Below, piece by piece: positions 44,117 to 53,721 of a DNA stretch of 64,000 nucleotides; position 1 is the first letter of the stretch; the number at the start of each line of letters is the position of its first letter. Under the pieces are notes generated by a model. That model was given only the letters and a program-made list of their open reading frames with translations, ran no database searches and had not been told where the DNA came from. This DNA is from Pseudanabaena sp. Salubria-1 (lineage in GTDB: Bacteria > Cyanobacteriota > Cyanobacteriia > Pseudanabaenales > Pseudanabaenaceae). Made by a program: the position numbers and the translations under genes. The stretch covers positions 62,001 to 126,000 of the forward strand of contig JALQCR010000015.1 of assembly GCA_023336205.1 (NCBI GenBank), written 5' to 3'.

Positions 44117-46543
44117 TTACTTCAAAGCAATTTCTTTTGATATTGCTGTCTGAATTTGCGCTGTTACTGAATCTTTTGGCTTACAAAGATGATCGGGTAA
44201 AGCCGAGCCTGAGGGGTCAAGTTTGTCTGCTAGATGTGGGTATTTAATCCTGCCATGATTGCGCTCTTGCCAAACCTTAATAAATACAGGTGCAATTCGA
44301 TCTAAATCTTCCCAAGACAAAGAGCAATCTTTGAGTTGACCGTCATCCCATCGAGCTTGAAAAATTCGCATGAGCAATTTTTTGGCAGCTTCAAGAGTTG
44401 TTTCAGTACCCAGCGATCGCAAAGCGGCTTCACAGGCATCAGCTAACATAACAATTCCTGTCTCACGAGATTGAGGAATTGGTCCAACATATCGAAAATC
44501 TTCTTCAACTAGATGATTTGATCGCTTTTGAGCTTGGCAATAAAAATAACTAATCGTGATTGTGCCTTGGTGCTCTGGAATAAAAGCTTGTAACATTTCA
44601 GGAAGATGGTATTTTTGGGCTAATTTGATACCCCCTGAAACATGCTCTTTAACAATTCGGGCACTTTCCCAAGGATCGTTAAGTACGTCATGGGGGTTAG
44701 GCTGCCCCATTTGATTTTCGATAAAATATTCAGGTCTGAGGGTTTTGCCAATATCGTGATAGAGCGTACCTGTTCTTACTAAGGCTGTATCTGCTCCCAG
44801 TTCACGGGCCGCAGCTTCGGCGAGGTTTGCCACAAATAAAGTATGTTGAAAAGTTCCTGGGGTTTCGGTGACTAAACGTCGTAGTAAAGGGCGATCAAGG
44901 TTAGCAAGCTCTGCTAGACGAAATGGGGTTAATGCATAAGAAATATGCTCTAAATAAGGAATTGCTCCAAGAGCAACGATCGCGGAAATCAGTCCTCCCG
45001 ATGCATACTGAAGCGCAGTAATCGCGATCAAGACTGGTGGAGTCGCACCTGCAATAAGTGCGATCGCAATATATACAGCCGCTTGTAAAAAGCCTACTAG
45101 TAGACCTGTTGCAGCTAAATGCGATCGCGTAAGAGGGCGGTTAGTAATTGCCGCAGCAACAATTGCCCCAATTACTATAGGCGTGAGTACTAGCAAATCA
45201 CTACTAATTGCAAGCGCGAGTAAGCTTGAGGTGAGGCAGGTAATTAAGAGAGCAAGTCGAGAGCTGTAAAAGCTGCCGATGATTAGGCTGACACTAGCTA
45301 GTGGGAGAAATACAAGCATATTAGGAGCCATGAGCACAGTTGCTAAGGCACTACCAGTACAGATAATTCCAATCGCTAACAGATCTTTAATATGTAATTT
45401 TACTTTGAGTAAATATTGCCATCGCTGATTGGCATAGCCAAATATGCCAAAGCAGATTGCTGTAGTTGCGACCATCAAGATCAATCCATTGAGATTGACT
45501 TGTCTTTGCGTCATTTTTAGCTCGTCTAAAATAACAAATTGTCTTTCAGTAATCTTTTCCCCACCCTTAACGATCAAATCACCTGCCTTAAGTGAAATTC
45601 TTTGAGCCTGAACTGATTCAGATGCTTTGAGCACTCTTTCGGTTGTACCCACATAGTCCAGCGTCATATTGGGCTTGACTGTAGCACTGAGCAAAGAAAT
45701 CGACATAGCTCGATGCTCTTCATTTATCGGTAAGTTGCTCAGGTTTGTTAGCCGTTTTTGCAACATATCATCTGGTAATCCAGCCACAATTCCTGTGGAC
45801 TGGACATCGATCAATGCTTGCCTTGTCAGTTTTTTACAAGTTTCCCATTCTTCATTGGTCATCTCCAAGAGACGATCTCGAAACATCTCTGGTCCTTTTG
45901 CGGCTTTCTGCTGAGTTATTGCATAGGCTTTGCGAATATCAGTCACAGTATTAATGAGCTTTTGATAGTCTTGGGGAAGAGCATTAATTTTGTATAGAGT
46001 TAGCTCAGCCAATGCTACGGATGGGGCTTCTTTATCTCTATTGATAAAACTAGCTATAGCAGCCTGATTATTGACATTAGCAGCAAGTTTATTGGCTCTA
46101 TCTTGTAACTGTGACCAATCCAGATTAGAGATCCGTCTAAGATATCGTTGCACGTCATCACTGAGGATTTTGCGATCGACGTAAGGTAAATTGCCAGATG
46201 ATATTCGCAGGTTATCGCCCACTTGCAGGAGTTCTTCTAGATGCTTAATGGCATTAGTATCTATCTCTGGACTACTACGATAGATCGGGGTTACTTGTTG
46301 TTTAGCTAGTTCTTTTGCCTGTTTAGTTGCCTCAATATCAGTCGCCGTTATCGTTCTTGGCGATCGCAAATCTTGATCGACAAATGTACCGATTCCTAAG
46401 CGTGGCTCAGAGTAAAAACGAATGCTGAGGGTGGAAATCAAACAGACAAATGTAATTCCTATAACTGCTCTACCAGACCACTTGCGAGATATGCGATGGG
46501 TCGTCTCAGGGAGCAATGATGAATGGTTGGGAGCAATTCCCAT
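44117..46543 (-). CDS. PgpH-like 7TM-HD protein (probable cyclic-di-AMP phosphodiesterase)
   Basis: The 808-residue membrane protein has one N-terminal membrane segment, a long extracytoplasmic 7TMR-HDED domain (about 50-335), seven membrane helices (about 350-545), and a C-terminal HD domain. The metal motif is YHDIGKTLRPEYF, preceded by GTFQHTLFVANLAEAAAREL and followed by EHVSGGIKLAQKY and PEHQGT. This architecture is that of PgpH, which hydrolyses cyclic-di-AMP in Firmicutes. The substrate here is inferred from architecture. The gene stands alone, on the same strand as its distant neighbours. Confidence 0.92.
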   Translation of the reverse strand: MGIAPNHSSLLPETTHRISRKWSGRAVIGITFVCLISTLSIRFYSEPRLGIGTFVDQDLRSPRTITATDIEATKQAKELAKQQVTPIYRSSPEIDTNAIKHLEELLQVGDNLRISSGNLPYVDRKILSDDVQRYLRRISNLDWSQLQDRANKLAANVNNQAAIASFINRDKEAPSVALAELTLYKINALPQDYQKLINTVTDIRKAYAITQQKAAKGPEMFRDRLLEMTNEEWETCKKLTRQALIDVQSTGIVAGLPDDMLQKRLTNLSNLPINEEHRAMSISLLSATVKPNMTLDYVGTTERVLKASESVQAQRISLKAGDLIVKGGEKITERQFVILDELKMTQRQVNLNGLILMVATTAICFGIFGYANQRWQYLLKVKLHIKDLLAIGIICTGSALATVLMAPNMLVFLPLASVSLIIGSFYSSRLALLITCLTSSLLALAISSDLLVLTPIVIGAIVAAAITNRPLTRSHLAATGLLVGFLQAAVYIAIALIAGATPPVLIAITALQYASGGLISAIVALGAIPYLEHISYALTPFRLAELANLDRPLLRRLVTETPGTFQHTLFVANLAEAAARELGADTALVRTGTLYHDIGKTLRPEYFIENQMGQPNPHDVLNDPWESARIVKEHVSGGIKLAQKYHLPEMLQAFIPEHQGTITISYFYCQAQKRSNHLVEEDFRYVGPIPQSRETGIVMLADACEAALRSLGTETTLEAAKKLLMRIFQARWDDGQLKDCSLSWEDLDRIAPVFIKVWQERNHGRIKYPHLADKLDPSGSALPDHLCKPKDSVTAQIQTAISKEIALK

Positions 46544-47031
46544 AGTTTAATTACTCTAGTTAAAATGTGTCGTAAGAACAAATGCAGTTTAAGGTTGCAA
46601 TTCAATCGATCTCATATAGATTCTAGATGTACCAGATCTTCAAGGTTAATATCAATCAAAAAACTTAAAATCTGCTTTTTGTTTTTTGATTACCTATGGC
46701 ACAAAACTAAAGAATATACAAAAACATTTATTAAAAGGCAGCAATTCTCATTATAAGTAGATACGCTTAATTAATTACACATCCCAATATGTAAGGTTGT
46801 ACTCTTCAGAGGCGCAACCTTACATGTTAGGTAATTTATTCTGTACAGGTACTTAAAAATTGGTTTTGTGAAAGTCCACCTAAGGTGAGCTTTCACAAAA
46901 CCAATTTTGGTGTTTTGAGCGCCAAAGGCGCGGGAAAAACCAAAAAAATTGTTTTTATTTTAAATTTTTTTTTTAAAGCTAGAACATAAAGCATGAAGTG
47001 GCGTAGGTTCTGGTTTTAGGGAATTTTAATA
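46544..47031. other. 488-base gap with two hairpins
   Basis: No gene is supported. There is an 11-bp hairpin at 46789-46825 (ATGTAAGGTTG and complement) and a 16-bp hairpin at 46859-46905 (ATTGGTTTTGTGAAAG and complement). A long A/T tract follows near 46940-46980. The first resembles the hairpin at 50476-50512. Confidence 0.7.
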
Positions 47032-47503
47032 GGAAGAGTAAGACATAAGCCGGGTTCTGTTTCAGGAGTTTTATCAACTGCCTTAGCGGTTATCTATCTG
47101 GGATATTTGTTACCAAATACCTCATGCGGCACACACTTAATTGCGATCGCGTAGTTTTCACTAAACAACCGCAGTAAGCAACGGACACAAGATCAACTGA
47201 AGATCGCAACACTTGTATCCTCTCGCCTTGCTTCCAACTGGGGTTTACCGAGCCAGAGCCTCACGACTCTGCTGGTGCGCTCTTAACACACCTTTGCACC
47301 CTTACCCTTTGTAGATATAGCGCTTCGCGCTATGTCTACAAAGGGCGGTATTTTTCTGTGGCACTATCCTCACGATCGCTCGCACTGGGCGTTATCCAGC
47401 AGCCTGATCTTCATGGAAGCCCGGACTTTCCTCAAAACTTGTGCTCAAAATATCCTTTCGTTAATTTTGAGACAAATTTCGCAACCACACGCTTACTCTC
47501 CCT
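47032..47503 (-). ncRNA. rnpB: RNase P RNA (type A)
   Basis: This is the catalytic RNA of RNase P, which trims the 5' ends of tRNA precursors. Read on the minus strand, the universally conserved blocks appear in order: GAGGAAAGTCCGGGC in the 5' part, AGAGGATA-like sequence in the middle, and ACAGAACCCGGCTTAT at the 3' end. The ends were placed by P1 pairing: the 5' GGGAGAGTAAG can pair with the 3' CTTACTCTTCC. The result is about 472 nucleotides, longer than the usual about 380-440. Much of the excess is a palindrome inside the RNA at 47305-47345. End positions are estimates within a few bases. Confidence 0.93.
47305..47345 (-). repeat. Palindrome inserted within rnpB
   Basis: An almost perfect hairpin (CCCTTTGTAGATATAGCGC, TTC loop, complement with one mismatch) lies in the RNase P RNA. 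The position fits the variable P12 arm. It would form a closed extension of a helix and leave the catalytic core untouched. Confidence 0.8.
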
Positions 47504-47543
47504 TATTACCATTATGTACTAAGTGACTAGGCTCAATTAAATA

Positions 47544-47598
47544 TAAAACCAAAAAACGTTTCGGCAGGCTTTGCCTGCCGAAACGTTTTTTGGTTTTA
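47544..47598. repeat. Perfect 26-bp hairpin between rnpB and spoIID-like gene
   Basis: Arms 47544-47569 and 47573-47598 are perfect complements with a TTT loop, starting TAAAACCAAAAAACG. The flanking genes diverge from it, so it is not a terminator for them. Confidence 0.9.
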
Positions 47599-47773
47599 TT
47601 AAATTACCTCGGTAAAATTCAGGCAAAAGCTGCTATAAGTATGCAGAAATAATGTTTATCAAAATCGGATTGTTTTGCTAAACTATCTGGTTATCCGAGG
47701 TTAAACTAAAATGCCTCAAATCTTACTCAAAATTAATTACATTCTTTGCTTACAGGTGTGAGTGACTAACTAA

Positions 47774-48583
47774 ATGATGAAACACTTCTCCAAAGCGATG
47801 TACACGCTAATTTTGTCCTTGCTGTTAGTAATTGTCGCAGGAGTTTCTCAGGCTGCTGCTGCCAATTTATTGAGGGTTTTGGTTAGAGAGGAAAGTGGCT
47901 CCAAAATGTCTGTAGCTGTGACTCAACCATCAACCCTACAAGCATCAGGACAGGCAAGCCGCCGTCTCGATCCTGGTAAGTGGTACACCTTGCCCCTTAC
48001 TTCGGCATATCGGATTACCCCTAGCAATAATGGATTGGTGCAGGTCGGCAGCAATCTTTATCCGGGCGAGATCGAATTGCGAGCTTGGAATAACAAGGCG
48101 ATCGCGGTTAACGTGTTATCCCTTGAGGAATATCTTCGTAGCGTTGTACCTAGCGAAATGCCTGCAAGTTGGCATATGGATGCATTAATGGCGCAAGCAG
48201 TAGCAGCGCGTAGTTATGCTGTCAATACTCAACGCCAACGTAAATGGGGTGAAGCACCCTACGATCTAGTGAGTGATACTCGCGATCAGGTATACAAAGG
48301 CTTCTATCGCTTTGACCCGAAGACTGGACAAGCGATCGCCCTAATCCATAGCCGTAGCGATCAGGCTGTTGCGTCAACGGCAGGCTATATGCTCAGCCCT
48401 GGGTTTAAAGGTTATTATCGCGCCCGTTTACCTCGCAACTGGATTAGCTGGGGTGGCGGATATATGCCAGTCTCTGACGGACAACACCTAGATCAGGAAA
48501 TGACTCAACAAATGGCTGAAAATGGCTGGAATTGGGTTCAGATTTTATCCTGGTGGTATCGAGATCAACCGATTAAAAACTAA
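47774..48583 (+). CDS. Secreted SpoIID/LytB domain protein
   Basis: The 269-residue protein has a signal peptide (MMKHFSKAMYTLILSLLLVI, cleaved probably after SQAAA). The SpoIID domain follows, with the conserved active-site region VNVLSLEEYLRSVVPSEMPA, the Glu being the general acid of lytic transglycosylases in SpoIID. Further on are AQAVAARSYAV and STAGYMLSPGFKGYYRARLP. Cyanobacteria do not sporulate, so the role is presumably trimming of cell-wall glycan. A strong terminator follows. Confidence 0.9.
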   Translation: MMKHFSKAMYTLILSLLLVIVAGVSQAAAANLLRVLVREESGSKMSVAVTQPSTLQASGQASRRLDPGKWYTLPLTSAYRITPSNNGLVQVGSNLYPGEIELRAWNNKAIAVNVLSLEEYLRSVVPSEMPASWHMDALMAQAVAARSYAVNTQRQRKWGEAPYDLVSDTRDQVYKGFYRFDPKTGQAIALIHSRSDQAVASTAGYMLSPGFKGYYRARLPRNWISWGGGYMPVSDGQHLDQEMTQQMAENGWNWVQILSWWYRDQPIKN

Positions 48584-48620
48584 AAAAAGAGGCGACACAA
48601 TGTGTCGCCTCTTTTTTTAG
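48580..48620 (+). terminator. Terminator after the SpoIID-like gene
   Basis: A 19-bp perfect stem (48580-48598 with 48602-48620) overlaps the stop codon, with seven A and seven T on the two sides. Confidence 0.9.
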
Positions 48621-48663
48621 TTTTGTGTGAATATAGGCTTAACTCTCTATTCACACAAAAGCC

Positions 48664-48948
48664 ATGGCTATTCAAAAATTATCTGAAGTCGAAATCTCAT
48701 CAGCGATCGCACAGTTAGCTGGTTGGGCGGTTGTTGATCATAAGTTGCAAAAAAACTTCAAGTTTCGTGATTTTGTCGAAGCCTTTGGCTTTATCAGTAA
48801 AGTAGCGATCGTTGCCGATAAGATGGGGCATCATCCTGAACTTTTTAATGTCTACAACAAAGTCAAGATCGATCTCACTACCCATGATGCTAATGGTATC
48901 AGCGCTCTCGACTTTGAGCTAGCTCAAAAAATTGACAAGCTGCTATAG
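48664..48948 (+). CDS. phhB: Pterin-4a-carbinolamine dehydratase
   Basis: The 94-residue enzyme dehydrates 4a-hydroxytetrahydropterin. The family pattern is clear: GWAVVDHKLQKNFKFRDFVE, then the active-site histidines in MGHHPELFNVYNKVKIDLTT with the final HDANGISALD. It has typical length and no extra domain. In bacteria without phenylalanine hydroxylase the role is unclear; pterin recycling for other enzymes is likely. It stands between a terminator and a GC-rich palindromic region. Confidence 0.95.
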   Translation: MAIQKLSEVEISSAIAQLAGWAVVDHKLQKNFKFRDFVEAFGFISKVAIVADKMGHHPELFNVYNKVKIDLTTHDANGISALDFELAQKIDKLL

Positions 48949-48969
48949 CACTTTTAGTAGGGTCCTTTA

Positions 48970-49020
48970 TCCCCCGTGCCGCGGCGGCGGGGGCACAGCC
49001 CTGCCGCCTTCGGCGGGGAA
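48970..49020. repeat. GC-rich palindromic stretch
   Basis: CCCCCGTGCCGCGGCGGCGGGGG at 48971-48993 and CTGCCGCCTTCGGCGGGG after it can each fold on themselves. The GC content is far above the surroundings. Confidence 0.7.
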
Positions 49021-49075
49021 ACAACCCCGTACTTCACTAGACCGATAAACACCATAAGCATTTAGTCTTTGGCAT

Positions 49076-49112
49076 TAACAAAAACGGGACGCTTCGCGTC
49101 CCATTTTTGTTA
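49076..49112. terminator. Terminator between phhB and galE
   Basis: Arms of 17 bases with one mismatch (49076-49092 and 49096-49112) and a TTC loop have A and T runs outside. It overlaps the galE stop codon and serves both convergent genes. Confidence 0.88.
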
Positions 49113-50099
49113 AGCATGTCGTTTTTGATGCCATTGCCATGCATGTTGCAAAATCAAATTTAAATCAGCATATTTAGGTTGCCAGTCCAAGATAGTTCTT
49201 GCTTTCTCGCTACTGCCAACTAAGGCTGGCGGATCTCCTGCACGGCGATCGCCCATCACCACATTAATCGGCTTACCCGTAATTTGTTTGGCAGCATCAA
49301 TTACCTCTTTGACCGAAAAGCCGTTACCATTACCAAGATTAAAAATTTCACTCTTGTTACCCTTGAGTAAATATTCCAAGCCTAATACATGCGCTTCAGC
49401 TAGATCAGTTACATGGATATAGTCACGGATGCAAGTTCCGTCAGCAGTTGGATAATCAGACCCATAAACTGTAATTGCTTCACGGATACCCATAGCTGTC
49501 TGCAAAACTAACGGTATCAAATGTGTCTCAGGATTATGATCCTCGCCGATCGCCCCAGCAGGATCAGCTCCTGCGGCATTAAAATATCGAAAAATTACTG
49601 ACTTCAATCCATAGGCGACATCAAAATCTTGCAAAATCCGCTCAACCATTAGCTTAGTCGCCCCATAGGGATTGATCGGCGATTGCGGATGATCTTCAGT
49701 GATCGGGATTTGCTGCGGTACGCCATAACTGGCACAGGTTGAAGAAAAAACAAAGGATTTAATGTTTGCGGCAACCATCGCCTCTAGCAATGTCAAAGTC
49801 CCAACCACATTGTTGCGATAGTATTTATCTGGCTGTGTCACCGACTCACCCACATAGGCATAGGCGGCAAAATGCATGACTGCACTAATTTGGCGATCGC
49901 TAAATAGGCGATCGAGCAAGGCTCGATCATTTGTGTCACCAATAATCAATTCCGCGTCTAGGGTTTCAGCGATATCTTGGTGACCATAGACGAGATTGTC
50001 TAAAATTACTACCTTATAACCAACTTGCTGCAACGCTTTGACTGCATGAGAGCCAATATAGCCTGCGCCACCTGTAACCAAAATTGTCTGTTTGCTCAT
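49110..50099 (-). CDS. galE: UDP-glucose 4-epimerase
   Basis: The 329-residue short-chain dehydrogenase-type enzyme interconverts UDP-glucose and UDP-galactose for polysaccharide and galactolipid synthesis. The NAD-binding motif is GGAGYIGSH at 9-17. The catalytic Ser/Tyr/Lys set is seen in FSSTCASYGVP and PYGATKLMVE. GDRRAGDPPALVGSSEKART marks the sugar-binding end. It follows ylxR after 61 bases on the same strand, in the place where infB stands in many bacteria. Confidence 0.95.
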   Translation of the reverse strand: MSKQTILVTGGAGYIGSHAVKALQQVGYKVVILDNLVYGHQDIAETLDAELIIGDTNDRALLDRLFSDRQISAVMHFAAYAYVGESVTQPDKYYRNNVVGTLTLLEAMVAANIKSFVFSSTCASYGVPQQIPITEDHPQSPINPYGATKLMVERILQDFDVAYGLKSVIFRYFNAAGADPAGAIGEDHNPETHLIPLVLQTAMGIREAITVYGSDYPTADGTCIRDYIHVTDLAEAHVLGLEYLLKGNKSEIFNLGNGNGFSVKEVIDAAKQITGKPINVVMGDRRAGDPPALVGSSEKARTILDWQPKYADLNLILQHAWQWHQKRHA

Positions 50100-50160
50100 A
50101 ACTTTGCTGGGAAGGGTTCTTTATTTTACTGCGCGTCCCTTATTGCTAATTGAATTTGGC

Positions 50161-50451
50161 TTAGAGACGTGATTTGAGAATGTCAAAAATTTCAGGTGGA
50201 ATTTGGGTGCGAAGCGATCGCCCTAAGCGATTTTTCTTTTGGGCTAGTTGTAAACATTCCAACTTTTTACACAGATATGCTGATCTCCCCATACCATGAT
50301 CAAGTTGAATTTGATTTTGATCATGTTTGGCTTTAGCCTCGATGAGATTCTCATCTGTTGAAGCGATCGGCACTCGCACCACCCTCCAAAAAGTATCGCG
50401 GATGGCGATACATTGGCAACTAACACAACGACGGTGTAGCTTTAGAGTCAA
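50161..50451 (-). CDS. ylxR: YlxR (DUF448) RNA-binding protein
   Basis: The 96-residue protein has the family signature: RRCVSCQ near the N-terminus, then RVVRVP, and GMGRSAYLCKKLECLQLAQK with NRLGRSLR. YlxR folds around an RNA-binding groove, and in Bacillus a YlxR protein (RnpM) binds RNase P RNA. The start is TTG 50451, supported by AAGGAG nine bases upstream and by the lack of a nearby ATG. It follows nusA after 76 bases holding a hairpin, in the usual rimP-nusA-ylxR order. Confidence 0.92.
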   Translation of the reverse strand: MTLKLHRRCVSCQCIAIRDTFWRVVRVPIASTDENLIEAKAKHDQNQIQLDHGMGRSAYLCKKLECLQLAQKKNRLGRSLRTQIPPEIFDILKSRL

Positions 50452-50475
50452 GCTAATTTACTCCTTAATCCCAAG

Positions 50476-50512
50476 TTGTAAGGTTTCGCCCCTACGAGAC
50501 GACACCTTACAA
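50476..50512. repeat. Hairpin between nusA and ylxR
   Basis: Arms TTGTAAGGT (50476-50484) and ACCTTACAA (50504-50512) enclose 19 bases. It resembles the hairpin at 46789-46825, so it is a dispersed element and not an operon-specific site. Confidence 0.6.
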
Positions 50513-50527
50513 CAAATCTGTGGATTT

Positions 50528-51772
50528 TTAATCTTCACTGTTGTCATAATCATTTTCTTCATCATCTAGATTAGATTGTTCGAGGATAGGCGCTGACCTC
50601 GCAATACTCTCTTGAGCTTTGCGATCTTCATCTTCATAGTCGTACTTGGACAAATTTTTGATGTCAATTTTCCAGCCAGTCAAACGCGCCGCCAAACGTA
50701 CATTTTGCCCTTCCTTCCCAATCGCGAGACTTAACTGATCCTCTGGGACTATAACATGAGCGATTCTTTCATTAGCATTAATCAAGCGCACTTCATGGAT
50801 TCGCGCAGGGCTTAATGAATTAGCGATATAAGTCGAAGGATCGGGCGACCATCTGATCACATCGATTTTTTCACCACGCAGCTCGGCGACGACAGCTTGA
50901 ATCCTTGCTCCTCGCGCCCCAATGCAAGCTCCCACAGGATCAACATCGCGCTCAAGCGTATCTACGGCAATTTTAGTGCGGGGTCCAACAGCAGGCGATG
51001 GGGGATTGGCTTCTCTTGCCACCGCCACAATACGAACTATTTCCTCTTCAATTTCGGGTACTTCGTTAGCAAACAGATACACAACCAAACCTGCATCAGC
51101 ACGAGAGACTAATAACTGAGGACCACGCCGTGAACCTTCAAAGACCTTCTTTAGATAAACTTTAAGGGTCATATTAGGACGGTAGGGTCTTTCGCCAGCA
51201 AGTTGTTCTCGTTTTGGTAGTTCTGCCTCAGCTTCAGGTTGTCCAAATCCACTACTAACAGAAACAATTACGGAAGTAGTCTCAAAACGCAGTACTCGAC
51301 CTTGTAAAACGGTTCCTTCAATGTCTTGAAACTCTTCTTGAATGATCTTGCGTTGTTGATCTCTTAGTTTTTGAGCTAGTACTTGTTTAGTCTGAATTGC
51401 GGCCATGCGTCCAAAGTCACCTTGTTCTGGGGTGACATCCACAACTACAGTTCCACCAGCTTGAGCTTCAGGCGCAACTTCTCTCACTTCAAACAGACCA
51501 ATTTCATGATCAGCATCGCCAACTTCATCGACAATAGTCTTCGTCGCTAGAACCCGAAACCCTTCACCTTCAAGATCTAGTTCTACATCAAAGTTATTAA
51601 AATGTTCCTCTTCAAAGTTAATTCCATCGGAGCGATAGGTTTTGCGAAAGCGCTCATATCCCTTGAGTAAAGCTTCACGCAAAGCATTTTGGACAGCATG
51701 TTTGGGGAGATTGCGCTCTTTACTAATCACCTCCACCATTTGTCCTAATCCAGGTAAATTCAATAATGACAT
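50528..51772 (-). CDS. nusA: Transcription factor NusA
   Basis: The 414-residue factor regulates pausing, termination and antitermination. The start is ATG 51772, giving MSLLNLPGLGQMVEVISKER as in other cyanobacteria; six extra codons upstream are possible. The N-terminal RNA-polymerase-binding domain is followed by the S1 domain (about 135-205, IEGTVLQGRVLRFETTSVIV), then KH domains (VGPRTKIAV, DPVGACIGARGARIQAVVAE, and LSLAIGKEGQNVRLAARLTG). The tail is acidic (LDDEENDYDNSED) and lacks the extra repeats of E. coli NusA. Confidence 0.96.
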   Translation of the reverse strand: MSLLNLPGLGQMVEVISKERNLPKHAVQNALREALLKGYERFRKTYRSDGINFEEEHFNNFDVELDLEGEGFRVLATKTIVDEVGDADHEIGLFEVREVAPEAQAGGTVVVDVTPEQGDFGRMAAIQTKQVLAQKLRDQQRKIIQEEFQDIEGTVLQGRVLRFETTSVIVSVSSGFGQPEAEAELPKREQLAGERPYRPNMTLKVYLKKVFEGSRRGPQLLVSRADAGLVVYLFANEVPEIEEEIVRIVAVAREANPPSPAVGPRTKIAVDTLERDVDPVGACIGARGARIQAVVAELRGEKIDVIRWSPDPSTYIANSLSPARIHEVRLINANERIAHVIVPEDQLSLAIGKEGQNVRLAARLTGWKIDIKNLSKYDYEDEDRKAQESIARSAPILEQSNLDDEENDYDNSED

Positions 51773-51817
51773 AAGTATTTCTCGCTTCAATAAAAATCAA
51801 CAATTGCAATTCTCTAT

Positions 51818-51855
51818 AGCGGTTGATATTTTGCCTACTACAAAATATCAACGCT
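51818..51855. repeat. Hairpin between rimP and nusA
   Basis: Arms AGCGGTTGATATTTTG (51818-51833) and CAAAATATCAACGCT (51841-51855) pair with one bulged G. It could moderate read-through between the two genes. Confidence 0.65.
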
Positions 51856-51927
51856 AAGCCCTTACTGTGGTTGGCTTTTGTTTAGCTAATTAGTACACAC
51901 TCATTTGCTAAACGCTATAGGTTCTAT

Positions 51928-52389
51928 TTATTCCATTTTGCTTAATTCAACACGGTCAACAAGTTCACGGGGAATATTGACAATCCGCCCCTTGATACTA
52001 ATCGTCACATGTGTCTCGTTTCGCGACATGAGATGTCCACTCCAACTTTGTTTACCTTCATGGAGATCTGTTGTGCCAACGGTAACCATGAAACCTCGAA
52101 AAGCCACAAATTCGCGATCGCCTTGTAACTGACGCTCGGCTCCTGGACTAGAAATTTCTAACACATAAGCATGGGGAATCAAATCGGCTGCATCAAGAGT
52201 GGGCTCCAGTGATCGACTCATCCGTTCACAGTCGTCTAACCCCGTGTTTTGATCAGGATTGCGAATATCGACCCGCAATACCACAGGATTTTTATTGGTA
52301 TGCAATACAACATCGACAACCTCCAACCCAAGGGGCGAGGCAACTTCTTCAGCAATTTGAAAAATTTGCGGAATTAGAGGATGACTCAT
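51928..52389 (-). CDS. rimP: Ribosome maturation factor RimP
   Basis: The 153-residue factor helps assembly of the 30S ribosomal subunit. The family features are the N-terminal LGLEVVDVVLHTNKNPVVLR, the DDCERMSRSLEPTLDAADLI helix, and YVLEISSPGAERQLQGDREF. The C-terminal Sm-like domain is WSGHLMSRNETHVTISIKGR. It is the first gene of the rimP-nusA-ylxR cluster, separated from nusA by 155 bases with a hairpin. Confidence 0.95.
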   Translation of the reverse strand: MSHPLIPQIFQIAEEVASPLGLEVVDVVLHTNKNPVVLRVDIRNPDQNTGLDDCERMSRSLEPTLDAADLIPHAYVLEISSPGAERQLQGDREFVAFRGFMVTVGTTDLHEGKQSWSGHLMSRNETHVTISIKGRIVNIPRELVDRVELSKME

Positions 52390-52880
52390 AGAATTTAAGA
52401 TTTGAGCTTACAGTGTGAACGTTTCTTTGTTTTTGACGTAATACCAATTCACAGAAGTGTTGTCACACTTTTGTGAATTAAAAACCAAACCCTGTAAGGG
52501 GTTTAAAAACACAAAATGGCTACGCCATTTTGTGTTTTGGTATAAGAGTTTTAAAGCCAAGCTGTAAAAAGCTATTTTAAAAACAAAAAAGTGGGACGAT
52601 CGCCCACTCTTTGAGTGCTTTTATCTTTAAACCGATCACAGTAAAAAGGATCACAGTTGCGATTCTCTTGCTGCTGAAGATCTGATGGCTACCTGCAAAA
52701 TATGCAACAAGTAGTATACAGATACGTTTCTTCGGAGCTTGTGTACTACAGGAAAAACATGGCTATCTTAGCGTGTTTACTCTTGACTACTTACCTGCCA
52801 GTACTGGAGCTATACTATCACGTTGAAACCAATTTTGATGTTTGCAGCGCCGAAGGCACTGCAAACATCAAAATTGGTTT
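52390..52880. other. 491-base gap with three dispersed repeats
   Basis: No gene is called; a 60-codon frame at 52702-52884 ends inside a hairpin and has no family features. The gap holds a copy of the three-copy repeat (52446-52499), a CCAAAACACAAA-type hairpin (52506-52538) and a 22-bp perfect hairpin (52826-52847 with 52859-52880) directly after the ferredoxin stop. Confidence 0.75.
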
Positions 52881-53099
52881 TTAGATTACTAATTCTGGAC
52901 GCTCTTCTGGCAAAATAGCCCCCTGAACTGGGCAGACCTGCAAGCAAACACCGCAGTCAATACAAATTGAGGCATCAATCTTAAACCAAATTGTCCCTTT
53001 AATGTTTGCGCCCTCCCCTTGCTCAATACAGGCAACAGGACAAGCAGGGACGCAATCTGCTATGCCTTCACATATATTTGAGGCGATCGTATAAGACAT
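52881..53099 (-). CDS. 4Fe-4S ferredoxin
   Basis: The 72-residue protein runs from ATG 53099; five more codons are possible. The two cluster motifs are ICEGIADCVPACPVACI, with the first Cys set spread wider than usual, and CIDCGVCLQVCPV, which is the regular C-x2-C-x2-C-x3-CP. This pattern is that of small ferredoxins such as cyanobacterial FdxB-type proteins. It is a soluble electron carrier of unknown partner. It stands alone, with a long hairpin at its 3' end. Confidence 0.9.
   Translation of the reverse strand: MSYTIASNICEGIADCVPACPVACIEQGEGANIKGTIWFKIDASICIDCGVCLQVCPVQGAILPEERPELVI

Positions 53100-53721
<622 letters not shown>

Noticed and set aside
47332..47526. 64-codon plus frame in the rnpB region
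   Set aside because: It lies antisense to RNase P RNA, whose conserved blocks explain the sequence.
52702..52884. 60-codon frame near the ferredoxin
   Set aside because: It ends inside a 22-bp hairpin and overlaps the ferredoxin stop; the composition does not look coding.
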